From: Clostridia bacterium
GTDB taxonomy: Bacteria; Bacillota; Clostridia; Christensenellales; UMGS416
DNA length: 64,000 bases
Direction: 5' to 3'
NCBI GenBank assembly: GCA_016938675.1
Contig: JAFGUF010000039.1
Span: 87,560-151,559, forward strand
The translations under genes were made by a program, and so were the position numbers. A model generated the notes under the pieces. That model was not told where the DNA came from, did not search any database, and worked only from the letters and a program-made list of their open reading frames with translations. Shown here one piece after another: positions 1 to 9,666 of this stretch; the stretch's first letter is position 1; each line of letters opens with the position of its first letter.

Positions 1-620
1 GTCCTTATAAGGCTGCGTGCTAGTCTTTGATTTTGCGATGCGTCAAAAATCAACTTGTCATCATCACTTAGCCAGTCCAGCCCTCGCCACACCTCCAGCC
101 CAACAAATGCTTTCAGCCAAGTTTTATCTTCTATTGCTTTCAAAGCATCCATAGCTCTCAGCGCTGCTGCCACATGGGTTGGATGCTTGTCTGCAAGGTT
201 ATGAGTGAAAATATACTCCGGCTTGCATGCAATAATAATATTTGTCAGGTCATCAATTATCCTTTTGTCGTTTCCTCGCAGCTCTCCGCTGGAATACCCC
301 ATCTGTATCTGTGCGGAATACTTGCCCACTTTCGCCGCCCTTTTTTGCTCATTTAAGCGTATTTTTTTTATTTCTTCAGCAGAGTATCTTCTGCTCTCAT
401 TTATTTTTTCACTTCCTGCGCCGTCTGTAATAATAATTGATGTAAAAAATTTATTCTTTGAATGATAGCATTCTTGAATAGCGTGATATGCCATTATCTC
501 CGCATCGTCCTGATGGGCGGCTATACAAAGGACTGTCGTTCTCTGAAGAGCGTTTTTTATATCGCTGCCGTCAGGTATGTATAAATCGGATATTTGATTT
601 AATTTCAGGCCATCTGTCAT
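1..620 (-). CDS. PIG-L (LmbE-like) family deacetylase, C-terminus cut by window edge
   Basis: The minus strand reads from an ATG at 620 with no stop before base 1, so only the first 206 residues are seen. Around residue 35 it carries AAHQDDAE, the PIG-L/LmbE zinc motif (usually PHPDDE), and further on a conserved HPTH-type histidine segment (KHPTHVAAALRAMDAL), the pair of metal sites expected for this fold. Family members de-N-acetylate GlcNAc-containing glycans, bacillithiol precursors or related small molecules; the substrate cannot be told here. It begins 43 bp after the histidine kinase stop on the same strand, so it may be the last gene of the copA-two-component operon. No signal peptide is visible, which favours a cytoplasmic substrate. 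Confidence 0.85.
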   Translation of the reverse strand, partial: MTDGLKLNQISDLYIPDGSDIKNALQRTTVLCIAAHQDDAEIMAYHAIQECYHSKNKFFTSIIITDGAGSEKINESRRYSAEEIKKIRLNEQKRAAKVGKYSAQIQMGYSSGELRGNDKRIIDDLTNIIIACKPEYIFTHNLADKHPTHVAAALRAMDALKAIEDKTWLKAFVGLEVWRGLDWLSDDDKLIFDASQNQRLARSLIR

Positions 621-663
621 TTATTAGTCTCCTGCTATCATTATTATTAGTCAATAAGCAATA

Positions 664-2043
664 TCATAAAATTATTTTAACTTTAGTTCCCTTGCCCGGC
701 TCGCTTTCAATCTCTATCTCTCCGCCATGCGCTTCAATAATAGTCTTAACTATGGTAAGCCCAATCCCTGCGCCGCCTGTGCGCCTGTTGCGGGATTTAT
801 CCGCCCTGTAGAACCGCTCAAATACCATAGGCAGATCCTCAGCTGATATTCCAATTCCGTTATCTTCAACTGTTATTTTCGTCCTATTTTTATAAGGCTC
901 AACTGATACCTTCACTTCACCGCCATCTGTTGTATACTTTTTCGCATTGGATATCAAATTAACCATCACCTGATTAATCTTGTCTCTGTCTGCCAATACA
1001 TTTCTGCTTTCCCCTTCAAACGATATACTCTTGTGCTCTTTTCTGAAATCGCCTTCAAATGTCTTTACGATGTTTTCTATCGTGTCTGATATATCAAACT
1101 CTTCAATATCGAGCTTTGAAGATTCACTTTCATATTTTGACAGCTTGCTTAGGTCGTCCACAAGACGGCTGATGCGCAATATCTCCTCATGCATTATGCC
1201 TATTCTTTCGCTGTCCATCTCCATAACTCCGTCTAGAGCCGCCTCCAGATTGCCCTGCACTGTGGTCAGCGGCGTACGCAGCTCATGCGCAATATCTAAT
1301 GATGCCTGCTTACTCAGCGCTTCCTGCTTCTTCAATGTCTCCGCCAGATTGTTGACAGCACTTACAAGCTCAACTATCTCCTTTGTATTTGATTCTTCAA
1401 CAATCTTCTCACCATAGGAGCCATTGGATATTTCGCCTGCCTTGTGGATTACCCTTGAAACGGGCTTGCTTATCTGGCGTGAAATAATAACCCCAAAGAA
1501 AAGAGCCATCACTGTTGAAATAACGGCTGTTAAAATAAGCAGCTTATTCAATGTATTTATGAAGTCAAGATCATTTTCCGTATAATAATACGGGCCGTAA
1601 TATCCGATGGTGACCTTTCCTATTTCACCAGTGCTATTTTCCAGCAGATATGTTTTTTCTTCATAGCCGCCCTCTGCTCTGCCATATCGTCCCTGCATAT
1701 TGTTTCTCATCGAATTAAGCATCTGCTGGCACATGCCGTCATTATGGGCTGTCGTATCCCATACGATGTGGCCGTCACTATCCAAAACTTTTAGAATCAT
1801 TCCGCTCTCTAGTGCGTTCATGCCTACGCTTTCAAGGTACTCAGTGTCCCACTTACCTTCGGATATATAGCTTTGCCTTACAAGCAGCGCAAGCTCCGTT
1901 TCATTCTGATCCTGCTGACTTATAATATATTCCTTGAATTGCTTTTCAAGAATCACATTTGTCAATATACTTACAATCGCAACGCCTATCAAAATGATAG
2001 CAACATAGGAAAGGGAAAGCTTTGTTCTTAAACTATACTTCAT
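664..2043 (-). CDS. Membrane sensor histidine kinase, candidate copper sensor
   Basis: A 459-residue HAMP histidine kinase. Order: TM1 (about 13-31), extracytoplasmic sensor (about 32-166), TM2 (about 167-187), HAMP, HisKA with the H-box AHELRTP (His about 253), then HATPase_c with N, G1 (DNGIGI) and G2 (GGAGIGL) boxes. The ATG at 2043 is chosen because GGAGGGG sits directly before it; a TTG at 2055 in the same frame lacks a ribosome site. It overlaps the response-regulator 3' end by 11 bp, showing translational coupling. The sensor carries a Met/Cys cluster (MCQQMLNSMRNNM, about 104-116) suggestive of Cu(I) binding. With copA immediately upstream, the pair is probably a CusS/CopS-like copper system; this is inference. 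Confidence 0.9.
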   Translation of the reverse strand: MKYSLRTKLSLSYVAIILIGVAIVSILTNVILEKQFKEYIISQQDQNETELALLVRQSYISEGKWDTEYLESVGMNALESGMILKVLDSDGHIVWDTTAHNDGMCQQMLNSMRNNMQGRYGRAEGGYEEKTYLLENSTGEIGKVTIGYYGPYYYTENDLDFINTLNKLLILTAVISTVMALFFGVIISRQISKPVSRVIHKAGEISNGSYGEKIVEESNTKEIVELVSAVNNLAETLKKQEALSKQASLDIAHELRTPLTTVQGNLEAALDGVMEMDSERIGIMHEEILRISRLVDDLSKLSKYESESSKLDIEEFDISDTIENIVKTFEGDFRKEHKSISFEGESRNVLADRDKINQVMVNLISNAKKYTTDGGEVKVSVEPYKNRTKITVEDNGIGISAEDLPMVFERFYRADKSRNRRTGGAGIGLTIVKTIIEAHGGEIEIESEPGKGTKVKIIL

Positions 2044-2737
2044 TTTCCCCTCCAAATTTATAACCCAGACCGTGAACCGTCAGGATATATTGATTGTTTT
2101 TTGTATCTTCTTCAATCTTACGCCTCAGGTTTTTAATATGTGAATCTATTGCCCTGTCGTACCCTGAGAAATCATCTCCCATTGCTATATCAATCAAGTC
2201 ATCTCTGGAAAATACTCTTTTGGGAGACTTGGCAAGGGTATAAAGTATTCTGTATTCATTTGGAGTAAGGTCAATCACTTCTCCTTTTTTTATTACTTCG
2301 TATTTTATAGTATCTATAGTAAGCTCACCGGAATTAAAAGAAAGAAAGGATGATACTGAATAGTTCTCTCCGTCAGTCCTCCTGAGTATAGCCCCCACCC
2401 TAGCTACCAGCTGCCTTGGGCTGAAAGGCTTGGTTATGTAGTCATCCGCTCCAATATCAAGCCCCTTTAATATATTTTCTTCTTCCACTTTTGCTGTCAG
2501 CATTATGATCGGAACTCTTGATGATTTTCTTATCTCTGTGCATACTTCCTCACCTGTAATATCAGGCATCATCAAATCAAGCACAATAAGGTCAATATTA
2601 CTTGAATTGAATTTATGCAATGCTTCGCGGCCATTATATGCCTTTATTACATTATATCCGTTTTTTACAAGGTAGGATTCCACAAACTCAACAATGCGCT
2701 CTTCATCATCCACCACAAGTATATTTTTCTTTTCCAT
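2033..2737 (-). CDS. OmpR-family response regulator, probable copper-responsive
   Basis: A 234-residue regulator with an N-terminal receiver domain (DD at 10-11, phosphoacceptor Asp54 in VLDLMMPD, Thr in MLTAK, Lys in ITKPFSPRQL) and a C-terminal winged helix (about 135-230, ending in the typical HGLGYKF). AAGGAG lies 7 bp before the start and only 17 bp separate it from the copA stop, so copA, this gene and the kinase form one transcript. OmpR-type regulators normally bind direct repeats spaced by 10-11 bp; such a repeat is present at 5332-5349 upstream of copA. The copper role is inferred from this linkage. Confidence 0.92.
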   Translation of the reverse strand: MEKKNILVVDDEERIVEFVESYLVKNGYNVIKAYNGREALHKFNSSNIDLIVLDLMMPDITGEEVCTEIRKSSRVPIIMLTAKVEEENILKGLDIGADDYITKPFSPRQLVARVGAILRRTDGENYSVSSFLSFNSGELTIDTIKYEVIKKGEVIDLTPNEYRILYTLAKSPKRVFSRDDLIDIAMGDDFSGYDRAIDSHIKNLRRKIEEDTKNNQYILTVHGLGYKFGGENEV

Positions 2738-2754
2738 CTTTTTGCTCCTTGCCG

Positions 2755-5169
2755 TCAGCTTCTTTTGGGGTTAAACCTTTTTAGGCTCAACGAATTAGTG
2801 ACAACTGACACTGAACTGAATGCCATAGCCGCTCCTGCTATCATGGGGTTTAAAAATCCCAACGCTGCTACAGGTATTCCAATAACATTGTAGAAGAAAG
2901 CCCAGAATAGATTCTGCTTTATCTTCCTCATAGTCTTCTTAGAGAGCCTTATCGCCGCAGGAATGGCCCTCAGGTCTCCGCTTATCAAAGTAATATCCGC
3001 TGCCTCTATCGCCACATCTGTGCCGGTGCCCATTGCCATGCCAATATCAGCGGAGGCCAGCGCCGGAGCGTCATTAATTCCGTCTCCTGCCATGGCTACT
3101 ATCCTGCCTTCATTTTTAAGCCTTGCCACTTCGTCTGCCTTATTTCCCGGCAGCACTTCCGCCAAAACATGCTCTATTCCCACTTGTGCTGCAATACTTC
3201 CAGCTGTTCTCTTATTATCTCCTGTCAGCATATATATATCAATACCCAATTTCTTAAGCTGTTTTATTGCTTCTTTGGAGTTTTCCTTTATTGTATCTGC
3301 AACTGCTATCACACAAATTATCTCTGAATCCACAGCCAATAGCATTGCGGTCTTCCCCTGTCCTTCCAATTCAGATACTTGGCTTTCTGCTTTGATTATT
3401 GATATGCCGCTCTCGTCCATCAATTTTGATGTGCCTATCAATATCTTCATGCCCTGATATTCCGCCGTTACGCCCTTTCCGGGAATGGCCTCGAATTGAT
3501 CAGGCCCGGGAATGCTTTTGTTTACTTCCAGCGCTTTCTCATATATAGCCCTCGCCAGAGGGTGTTCCGAATTTTTCTCCGCGATTGCAGCTAGAAACAG
3601 TGCATCTTTATCGCCGCTTCCTTTAAAACTAATTATGTCCGTAACCTCAGGCTTTCCGTTTGTGATAGTCCCCGTTTTATCGAGTATCACAGTGTCAATT
3701 TCATATGCCCTTTCAAGGTGCTCGCCGCCTTTTATAAGTATACCATTTTCTGCTCCCTTGCCTGTACCCACCATGATTGCGGTCGGCGTAGCCAATCCTA
3801 AAGCACAGGGGCAGGCGATTACAAGCACTGAAACCATGCTTACAAATCCCATTGATGCATTCTTCAATGCTATGTACCATATCAGGAATGTAACTATGGC
3901 AATGCCTACAACAACAGGCACAAATATTCCGGATACTTTATCAGCAATTTTCTGTATCGGTGCCTTGGAGCCCTGCGCGTCCTCCACCATTCTTATTATC
4001 TGCGAAAGCATTGTGTCCCTGCCCACTTTAGCTGCACGGAACCGGAAACTGCCCAAAGTGTTTATCGATGCTCCTACCACGCTGTCGCCAGCCTTTTTGT
4101 CAACAGGTATGCTCTCTCCTGTAATCATTGATTCATCAACTGAGGATGTACCTTCAATTATAATTCCGTCTACCGGAATCTTCTCACCCGGGCGAACGGA
4201 TATTACATCGCCTACCTTAACATCCTCAATGGGAATATCTTTTTCCACTCCGCCTGATATCACTCTGGCTGTCTTTGCCTGAAGGCCAATGAGCTTCTTT
4301 ATGGCTTCTGATGTCTTGCCTTTTGCTATTGCTTCAAAATATTTACCCAGAAGGATAAGCGTAATGATAACTGCCGCTGACTCAAAATACAAATCCTTCA
4401 TAGCTCCCTGCTGGAAGAACATGTTGTAGATACTCATGAAGTACGCAGCGGATGTACCAAGTGCTATCAGCACATCCATGTTTGCGCTCTTAGCCCTTAG
4501 CGCATAGAAAGCATTTTTGTAGAATTTAAATCCTATAATAAACTGCACCGGCGTTGCTAAAGCTAGCTGAAAATAATGATTATGAAGCAGAGGCACATCT
4601 ATGCCAACAAGCATCAGAATCATTCCGAGAACTAAAGGGGAAGAAAGAGCTATTGCCGCTATCAGCTCAACTTTTAATTTCCTTATCTCCTTTTCTCGCC
4701 TCAGTTTTTCAACATCACGGTCATTTTCTACAGGCAGCGACGCACCGTATCCCATCTCATTAATTCGTGCCACTATTTCATCCACTTTTATTTTGCTTCT
4801 ATCGAATGTAACTGATGCTTTTTCAGTAGTCAGGTTTACATTGGCTGCTTTTATTCCATCCAGTGAATTCAGCACCTTGTCTATAGATGCCGAGCAGGCA
4901 GCGCAGGACATACCGGTAATATTTATCTGCACTTTGTCGCTTTCTCCGCCGCGCTCCTCCCTTATTACGCCATATCCCAGCTTTTCTATTTCATCCATAA
5001 TCCTCTCTTTTGAAATACTGCTTTCGTCATACTCGACGGAAGCCTTTTCAAGAGCCAGGTTCACATTTACCTTACTTACTCCTTCGGATTCATTCAGCCT
5101 TTTTTCTATAATATTTGCACATGATGCGCACGACATGCCTGTTATATTTATGTTTTCCTTTTTAATCAT
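2755..5169 (-). CDS. copA: Copper-translocating P1B-type ATPase
   Basis: An 804-residue Cu(I) exporter of the cytoplasmic membrane. Two N-terminal heavy-metal-associated domains carry GMSCASC (about 11-17) and GMSCAAC. They are followed by membrane helices, the actuator TGES loop, the ion-pathway motif ACPCALG, the phosphorylation site DKTGT, the TGDN loop and the GDGINDAP hinge; the final helices carry the family's conserved N, M and S residues ([21 protein letters not shown]). The start at 5169 is preferred because GTGGAG precedes it; an in-frame ATG at 5187 has no ribosome site. It is the first gene of a minus-strand operon with a response regulator and kinase 17 bp downstream. No CsoR or CopY gene is seen nearby, consistent with two-component control. 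Confidence 0.95.
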   Translation of the reverse strand: MIKKENINITGMSCASCANIIEKRLNESEGVSKVNVNLALEKASVEYDESSISKERIMDEIEKLGYGVIREERGGESDKVQINITGMSCAACSASIDKVLNSLDGIKAANVNLTTEKASVTFDRSKIKVDEIVARINEMGYGASLPVENDRDVEKLRREKEIRKLKVELIAAIALSSPLVLGMILMLVGIDVPLLHNHYFQLALATPVQFIIGFKFYKNAFYALRAKSANMDVLIALGTSAAYFMSIYNMFFQQGAMKDLYFESAAVIITLILLGKYFEAIAKGKTSEAIKKLIGLQAKTARVISGGVEKDIPIEDVKVGDVISVRPGEKIPVDGIIIEGTSSVDESMITGESIPVDKKAGDSVVGASINTLGSFRFRAAKVGRDTMLSQIIRMVEDAQGSKAPIQKIADKVSGIFVPVVVGIAIVTFLIWYIALKNASMGFVSMVSVLVIACPCALGLATPTAIMVGTGKGAENGILIKGGEHLERAYEIDTVILDKTGTITNGKPEVTDIISFKGSGDKDALFLAAIAEKNSEHPLARAIYEKALEVNKSIPGPDQFEAIPGKGVTAEYQGMKILIGTSKLMDESGISIIKAESQVSELEGQGKTAMLLAVDSEIICVIAVADTIKENSKEAIKQLKKLGIDIYMLTGDNKRTAGSIAAQVGIEHVLAEVLPGNKADEVARLKNEGRIVAMAGDGINDAPALASADIGMAMGTGTDVAIEAADITLISGDLRAIPAAIRLSKKTMRKIKQNLFWAFFYNVIGIPVAALGFLNPMIAGAAMAFSSVSVVTNSLSLKRFNPKRS

Positions 5170-5331
5170 TTCTCCACTGCTTTCCATTAAGTTTTTATTT
5201 TTACAGTTACCCTATACATAATCAAAATATACTATAAGTAATCATATAGAAATATTTTTAGCCTATGCTTACTTTATGATATTCAATATACTATTATTTT
5301 ATGTATTTTTTGTGTAGAAAAAATTTTATGG

Positions 5332-5349
5332 CTACATAATTTCTACATA
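5332..5349. promoter_or_regulatory. Direct repeat CTACATA x2, possible response-regulator site
   Basis: In the 245 bp between the divergent copA and SHOCT genes the heptamer CTACATA occurs at 5332-5338 and again at 5343-5349, an 11 bp period. That spacing suits OmpR-family dimers, and the cognate regulator is encoded in the copA operon. No clear sigma-A promoter could be picked in this AT-rich stretch on either strand. Confidence 0.35.
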
Positions 5350-5414
5350 TTTGAGTACTACAATACAGACATAAAAAGAATTGAAATAATCTTAATGTAT
5401 GAAAGGAGCAGAAT

Positions 5415-5648
5415 ATGTGGTTCGGATACAGCAGAAATTTCTTTGATATGGCTAGGCTTCACTATACTGGTGGATGGCTATTCTTCATAGGAATATTAGT
5501 AGTCGCATTAGCAGCATATTTAGTAATTAGAAGCAGCAAGCGCAGCGCAAGCTTCACAGCATCAGAAGTTCTTCTCAAAGAACGCCTGATAAAGGGCGAA
5601 ATCAGCGCTGAAGAGTACGAAAAATTACTAGGCCTAATTAAAAAATAG
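5415..5648 (+). CDS. Small SHOCT-domain membrane protein
   Basis: A 77-residue protein with one hydrophobic helix (about 19-39, GWLFFIGILVVALAAYLVI) and a C-terminal SHOCT motif (about 50-76, LLKERLIKGEISAEEYEKLL). A GAAAGGAG ribosome site lies 7 bp before the ATG. SHOCT domains are short C-terminal modules of unknown biochemical role, often at the end of small membrane proteins and thought to aid oligomerisation. It diverges from copA, and small SHOCT proteins are often found near copper exporters in Firmicutes; a role in copper handling is possible but unproven. Confidence 0.85.
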   Translation: MWFGYSRNFFDMARLHYTGGWLFFIGILVVALAAYLVIRSSKRSASFTASEVLLKERLIKGEISAEEYEKLLGLIKK

Positions 5649-5787
5649 AATAAACGCAAAGAATGGAACCAGCTGCAGCGAATAATTCCATAAAAACTGC
5701 AAGCTATTCCTTTCAACAAAAAATAACCCTCTAATCAATGCCGAGCCAAATGCTATAAACCATGTTGGCAAAGCTTATCAGATAGAT

Positions 5788-5816
5788 GACGCCGTATGCT
5801 TATTGCATACGGCGTC
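5788..5816. terminator. Hairpin between convergent genes
   Basis: A perfect 12 bp stem (GACGCCGTATGC at 5788-5799, complement at 5805-5816) with a 5-nt loop, lying between the SHOCT gene and the convergent CDF gene. No strong T-tract follows on either side, so it is at best a weak bidirectional terminator. Confidence 0.6.
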
Positions 5817-5827
5817 GCTATATTTGC

Positions 5828-6730
5828 TCAATGAGAAACATTCTTCTCTTCTTCAGTTTTTTCGAATTCCACTTCTATAGTAGCGTGCTCTATTCCGATT
5901 CCTTTTAGGTAATCTCTTATATTCTGCCTCATACTGTTGGATGATTCTATATTATCATCAGCATCCAAAACTATATGCATGCTCAGCATATGCTTTTCTC
6001 CGTCCAGCGACCATATGTGGGTATGGTATGCTTTTTTGAGGCTGAACCTCTCCTTTATCTGCTGCTCAATTTCCTTTGCCGAAAATTCAGACGGTGCCCT
6101 CTGAAGAAAAATATCAATTACCTGCTTTAAGTTCCGTGCTGCATTATAAAGGACATAAATAGTAATTCCCACAGAAAGAATCGGGTCAATTAAATAGACA
6201 TCAAAAAACATAAGTATAATGCTGGCAATAAGCACAGCCGCCCAGCCCAGCACATCCTCCAGCAGGTGCCACGACACCATTTTTTCATTAAGAGAATCGC
6301 CTTTTCTTACCTTCAGCATTGCTGCTAGATTAACAACTATTCCAAATACTGCGAATATCAACATGCCTTTGGCCTGAACTTCTTCGGGAGAAAAAATCCT
6401 TGGTATGGACTTTGATAATACCAATACTGATCCCGCAATGAGAATAATTCCGTTAATCAAGGCACCGAGTAATGAAAATCTGGCATAGCCGTATGTGAAA
6501 TCATCATCCGGACTTTTTTGCGATTTCTTCTCGAAATACCATGCAATGCCTAGCGACAGAGAATCACCCAAATCATGCAACGCATCGGATAAAATCGCCA
6601 TGCTGTTTGTCCATATTCCACCTGCAATTTCAAGCAATGTAAAGCAGAAATTAAGAACAAAGGCTGTCTTTATGTTCTTAACTCCTCCGACTTCATGAGT
6701 ATGGTTATGTACATGAGGCTCTTTACTCAT
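5828..6730 (-). CDS. Cation diffusion facilitator (Zn/Cd/Co efflux)
   Basis: A 300-residue CDF transporter. The N-terminus is His-rich (HVHNHTHEVGG), followed by six predicted helices with the metal-site signatures HDLGDS in TM2 (SDALHDLGDS) and HLLEDVLG in TM5, and a cytoplasmic C-terminal domain (from about 205) ending in a His/Glu-containing tail. CDF proteins exchange protons for divalent metals, mostly Zn2+; the CzcD/ZitB-like layout suggests zinc export. It starts 31 bp after the purine nucleoside phosphorylase stop on the same strand and may share that transcript. No metal riboswitch is visible in front of it. Confidence 0.92.
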   Translation of the reverse strand: MSKEPHVHNHTHEVGGVKNIKTAFVLNFCFTLLEIAGGIWTNSMAILSDALHDLGDSLSLGIAWYFEKKSQKSPDDDFTYGYARFSLLGALINGIILIAGSVLVLSKSIPRIFSPEEVQAKGMLIFAVFGIVVNLAAMLKVRKGDSLNEKMVSWHLLEDVLGWAAVLIASIILMFFDVYLIDPILSVGITIYVLYNAARNLKQVIDIFLQRAPSEFSAKEIEQQIKERFSLKKAYHTHIWSLDGEKHMLSMHIVLDADDNIESSNSMRQNIRDYLKGIGIEHATIEVEFEKTEEEKNVSH

Positions 6731-6761
6731 TACTTTATCTATCCTTTTCTGTGTCGAATAC

Positions 6762-7583
6762 TTATACTTCCTTAAAAATATCTAAAATCCATCTTGAAAA
6801 ATCTACTGACGCTTTTTGAGCAGTTTGCACCACCCGTTCATGGGAATGCTTAACCTTTTGTATTCCGGTTGCCATATTGGTTATGCAGGCTATGCCAAGG
6901 CAGTCAATGCCCAGATAATTAGCGGCAATAGTCTCGGGTACAGTGGACATACCTATAGCATCAGCACCCATCATGCCATATGCTCTTATTTCAGCGGCTG
7001 TTTCATAATACGGGCCCATAAAGCCGGCATAGACGCCATGTTTATAGTTTATGCCTGCTCTCTTACCAGTATTTTCAGCGATATCAATCAGATATTTTTT
7101 ATATGGCTCCGTCATATCCGGAAACCGGACTCCGAATCTTTCATCATTTTCTCCAATCAATGGATTCGATCCCATCAGATTGATAAAATCATCTACGATC
7201 ATCAGCGTGCCCGGCTCAAAATCTTTATTTATGCCTCCGCATGAATTGGTTATTATCAGCTTCTTTATTCCAAGCAGCTTCATTACATATATAGGGTATG
7301 CCACCTCTTTCATCGTATAGCCCTCATAATAATGAAATCTTCCCTGCATGGCCAATGTCTTTTTTCCGTTCAATGTTCCCAGACATAGCTTGCCTTCGTG
7401 TCCCTTTACAGTAGACTTTGGGAAATTAGGAATATTTTCATAGGCTATATATACGCGATTTTCCATTGCCTCTACTATTGCGCCTAGGCCCGTGCCCAGA
7501 ATAATTCCGATTTCAAAACTCATATTTGAGGTATTCTTGATATATTCGGCGGACTCTAGCGCCTTTTCATACATTCTTTCCAT
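6762..7583 (-). CDS. punA: Purine nucleoside phosphorylase (family 2, trimeric type)
   Basis: A 273-residue phosphorylase that splits inosine or guanosine with phosphate to free base and ribose 1-phosphate. Visible family features are the N-terminal phosphate loop GTGLG, the segment QGRFHYYEG, NSCGG, and the purine-binding segment FMGPYYETAAEIRAY followed by GADAIGMSTVPE and ITNMATG. Length is normal for the trimeric class. GGAG precedes the ATG at 7583 and the gene begins 12 bp after the FAH-family gene, so the two are co-transcribed. No nucleoside transporter is adjacent. Confidence 0.93.
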   Translation of the reverse strand: MERMYEKALESAEYIKNTSNMSFEIGIILGTGLGAIVEAMENRVYIAYENIPNFPKSTVKGHEGKLCLGTLNGKKTLAMQGRFHYYEGYTMKEVAYPIYVMKLLGIKKLIITNSCGGINKDFEPGTLMIVDDFINLMGSNPLIGENDERFGVRFPDMTEPYKKYLIDIAENTGKRAGINYKHGVYAGFMGPYYETAAEIRAYGMMGADAIGMSTVPETIAANYLGIDCLGIACITNMATGIQKVKHSHERVVQTAQKASVDFSRWILDIFKEV

Positions 7584-7594
7584 ATTCTTCTCCG

Positions 7595-8455
7595 TTATAG
7601 TGACGACTTCACTTCATTTTTTAAGCTGCCGATTCCTTCAATAACTACTTCCATCTTGTCGCCCGCCTTTAGGTATTTGGGCGGATTAAACCCATGCCCC
7701 ACTCCGCTGGGCGTGCCTGTGGCTATCACATCACCGGGATTTAGTGTCATGCCTTTTGAGAGGCTTACAATCAGCGCTTTAATGTCGTGCATCATAAGGC
7801 TCGTGTTGGCATTCTGCCTCAGTTCGCCATTTATAAATGACGCTATTTTCAGATTATTTCCGTCCTCTATTTCATCCTTAGTCACAATCCATGGCCCAAT
7901 GGGGCAATGAGTATCCAGGCTTTTGCCCTTGAACCACTGCTGATGTGCTGCCTGCAGGTCTCTTGCGGTGACGTCATTCAAAATTGTATAACCGTATACA
8001 TAATCAAGGGCATCTTCCCTGCTAATATTTATCCCTTTTTTGCCGATTACTACGGCCAGCTCCGCCTCGTAGTCCACACTGCTGCTTGCGTTTTCATGCA
8101 GCAAAACCGGCTGCCCAGACCCTGCTATGCTGGAGAGGGCTTTTGAAAAGAATATCGGCGTCTCGCGCACTCTTTCCGCTTGGCTGTCGCTGCCGTCAAA
8201 CTCAATAATATGGTCATAGTAGTTTTTACCAATGCAGAGAATGTTCTTTGTCGGTATCACCGGAGCCAATAGCTCTACATCATCAAATGAAATCTCGTCT
8301 GTAAATTGACTGCCGTTATCACTAAAGATATCAATTACTTCAGTGAATACTTTTATCCTGCTCAGGCGTTCAGTATCTGTATATATAATGTTCTTTTCTT
8401 CGTCTGCCCTGCCCCAATGTTCCTCACCGTTTATTATAAACCTTACAATTTTCAT
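7595..8455 (-). CDS. Fumarylacetoacetate hydrolase family protein
   Basis: A 286-residue FAH-fold protein. The C-terminal catalytic domain shows the metal site pattern: CIGKNYYDHI, VDYEAELAVVIGKKG (the metal-binding E-x-E equivalent), YTILNDVTARDLQ and the GDVIATGTPSGVG loop. Such enzymes hydrolyse or decarboxylate beta-diketo acids or acylpyruvates in aromatic or sugar-acid catabolism, or act as oxaloacetate tautomerases; the substrate is not evident. A TATAAT with extended TG at 8488-8493 (minus) gives a plausible promoter, so this is likely the first gene of an FAH-PNP-CDF transcript. Confidence 0.88.
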   Translation of the reverse strand: MKIVRFIINGEEHWGRADEEKNIIYTDTERLSRIKVFTEVIDIFSDNGSQFTDEISFDDVELLAPVIPTKNILCIGKNYYDHIIEFDGSDSQAERVRETPIFFSKALSSIAGSGQPVLLHENASSSVDYEAELAVVIGKKGINISREDALDYVYGYTILNDVTARDLQAAHQQWFKGKSLDTHCPIGPWIVTKDEIEDGNNLKIASFINGELRQNANTSLMMHDIKALIVSLSKGMTLNPGDVIATGTPSGVGHGFNPPKYLKAGDKMEVVIEGIGSLKNEVKSSL

Positions 8456-8539
8456 ATTATTCTCACTTTAAAAATTATTACTAATTAATTATACCACAAG
8501 CGTATCGTAAATTATCCATTTGGCTAGTATTTAATAATA

Positions 8540-8570
8540 GTAAAAGGGCTGTTGAGGGCAGCCCTTTTAC
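8540..8570 (-). terminator. Terminator of the kdgA-kdgK transcript
   Basis: A perfect 12 bp stem GTAAAAGGGCTG / CAGCCCTTTTAC (8540-8551 and 8559-8570) with a 7-nt loop, placed between the kdgK stop and the next minus-strand promoter. An AT-rich run follows on the minus strand. Confidence 0.75.
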
Positions 8571-8628
8571 TGATAATAAGATTGAGCAAAATGCATGTAC
8601 ATCTCGCGCCTTGAATAGCTTTATTTTT

Positions 8629-9657
8629 CTACCTGTTTACTCTGCCTGAACCGTCGCCCTTCATCAGCTTCTCTACTTCTGCCTTTTTCACCCTGTTGTA
8701 GTCGCCGATTATGGAATGCTTCAGGCAGCTGGCCGCCACTGCAAACTCCAAAGCTTCCTGCCTGTCCTTATATGTGCTGAGGCCATATATCAGGCCGCCC
8801 GCGAAGGAGTCTCCTCCGCCCACCCTGTCTAGAATATCACTTATCATATACCTCTTTGAAAGGTAGAAATTATCTCTGTCATTAAGGCATGCTCCCCAGC
8901 CATTAATGTCGGCTGATTTGCTTTCCCTCAAAGTGATTGCTATCATTTTAAGGTTAGGGAACACTTCCAGAACCTTGTCCCCCAGAAGTTTATACTTATC
9001 AGTGTCTAATGATCCGCTTTTTACGTCCACCTCAACGTTTATGCCGAGAGACATCTGGCAGTCCTCTTCGTTGGCTATGCCTACATCAACATACTTTACC
9101 AGTTCATTCATTACTTCTACTGCAGTCTCACCGTAGTTCCAGAGCTTTTTTCGGAAATTAAAGTCACATGATACAGTAACGTTATTTTCCTGTGCCTTTT
9201 TTACAGCTTCCAGTGACATTTCCTTGGCTTCCTTGCTTATTGCCGGAGTAATCCCTGATATATGGAACCATTCTGCATCCTTGAATATTTCATTCCAGTC
9301 TATTTCACCCTTCTGCATCAGTGAAATAGACGATTCTGCTCTGTCGTAGATAACATTTGAAGCCCTTTGGTTTGCTCCTGCTTCCAGGAAATATATGCCC
9401 ACTCTTCCTTTCCTGCGCACAATTGAACTGGTATCCACACCAAAGCCTCTTATCTCTCTTATGCATGCATCCGCAATGTCGTTTTCCGGCAATGCCGTAA
9501 CAAACTTTGCGTCCAGTCCATAATTGGCAAGAGAAACCGCAACATTAGCCTCTCCTCCGCCGAAAGTTGCCTCTAATGCGGGAGACTGAAACAGTTTTTC
9601 ATGATGAGGCGACTTTAGCCTAAGCATAACCTCGCCGAAAGTAACATATTTGCTCAT
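8629..9657 (-). CDS. kdgK: 2-keto-3-deoxygluconate kinase (PfkB family)
   Basis: A 342-residue ribokinase-fold sugar kinase. It has the N-terminal substrate loop [15 protein letters not shown] and the C-terminal anion hole/catalytic base [16 protein letters not shown]. Phosphorylates 2-keto-3-deoxygluconate to KDPG with ATP in the cytoplasm; assignment to KDG rather than another sugar rests on the KDPG aldolase gene 9 bp upstream. AGGAGG precedes the start. The pair completes the lower half of hexuronate/pectin or Entner-Doudoroff-type sugar-acid catabolism, giving pyruvate and glyceraldehyde 3-phosphate. Confidence 0.92.
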   Translation of the reverse strand: MSKYVTFGEVMLRLKSPHHEKLFQSPALEATFGGGEANVAVSLANYGLDAKFVTALPENDIADACIREIRGFGVDTSSIVRRKGRVGIYFLEAGANQRASNVIYDRAESSISLMQKGEIDWNEIFKDAEWFHISGITPAISKEAKEMSLEAVKKAQENNVTVSCDFNFRKKLWNYGETAVEVMNELVKYVDVGIANEEDCQMSLGINVEVDVKSGSLDTDKYKLLGDKVLEVFPNLKMIAITLRESKSADINGWGACLNDRDNFYLSKRYMISDILDRVGGGDSFAGGLIYGLSTYKDRQEALEFAVAASCLKHSIIGDYNRVKKAEVEKLMKGDGSGRVNR

Positions 9658-9666
9658 ACCTTCCTC

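Noticed and set aside
3512..4282. Long plus-strand open frame of 256 codons
   Set aside because: Antisense shadow of copA with no ribosome site and no recognisable protein features.
4601..5221. Plus-strand open frame of 206 codons
   Set aside because: Antisense shadow of the copA N-terminal domains; low-complexity Ser/Phe/Ile translation.
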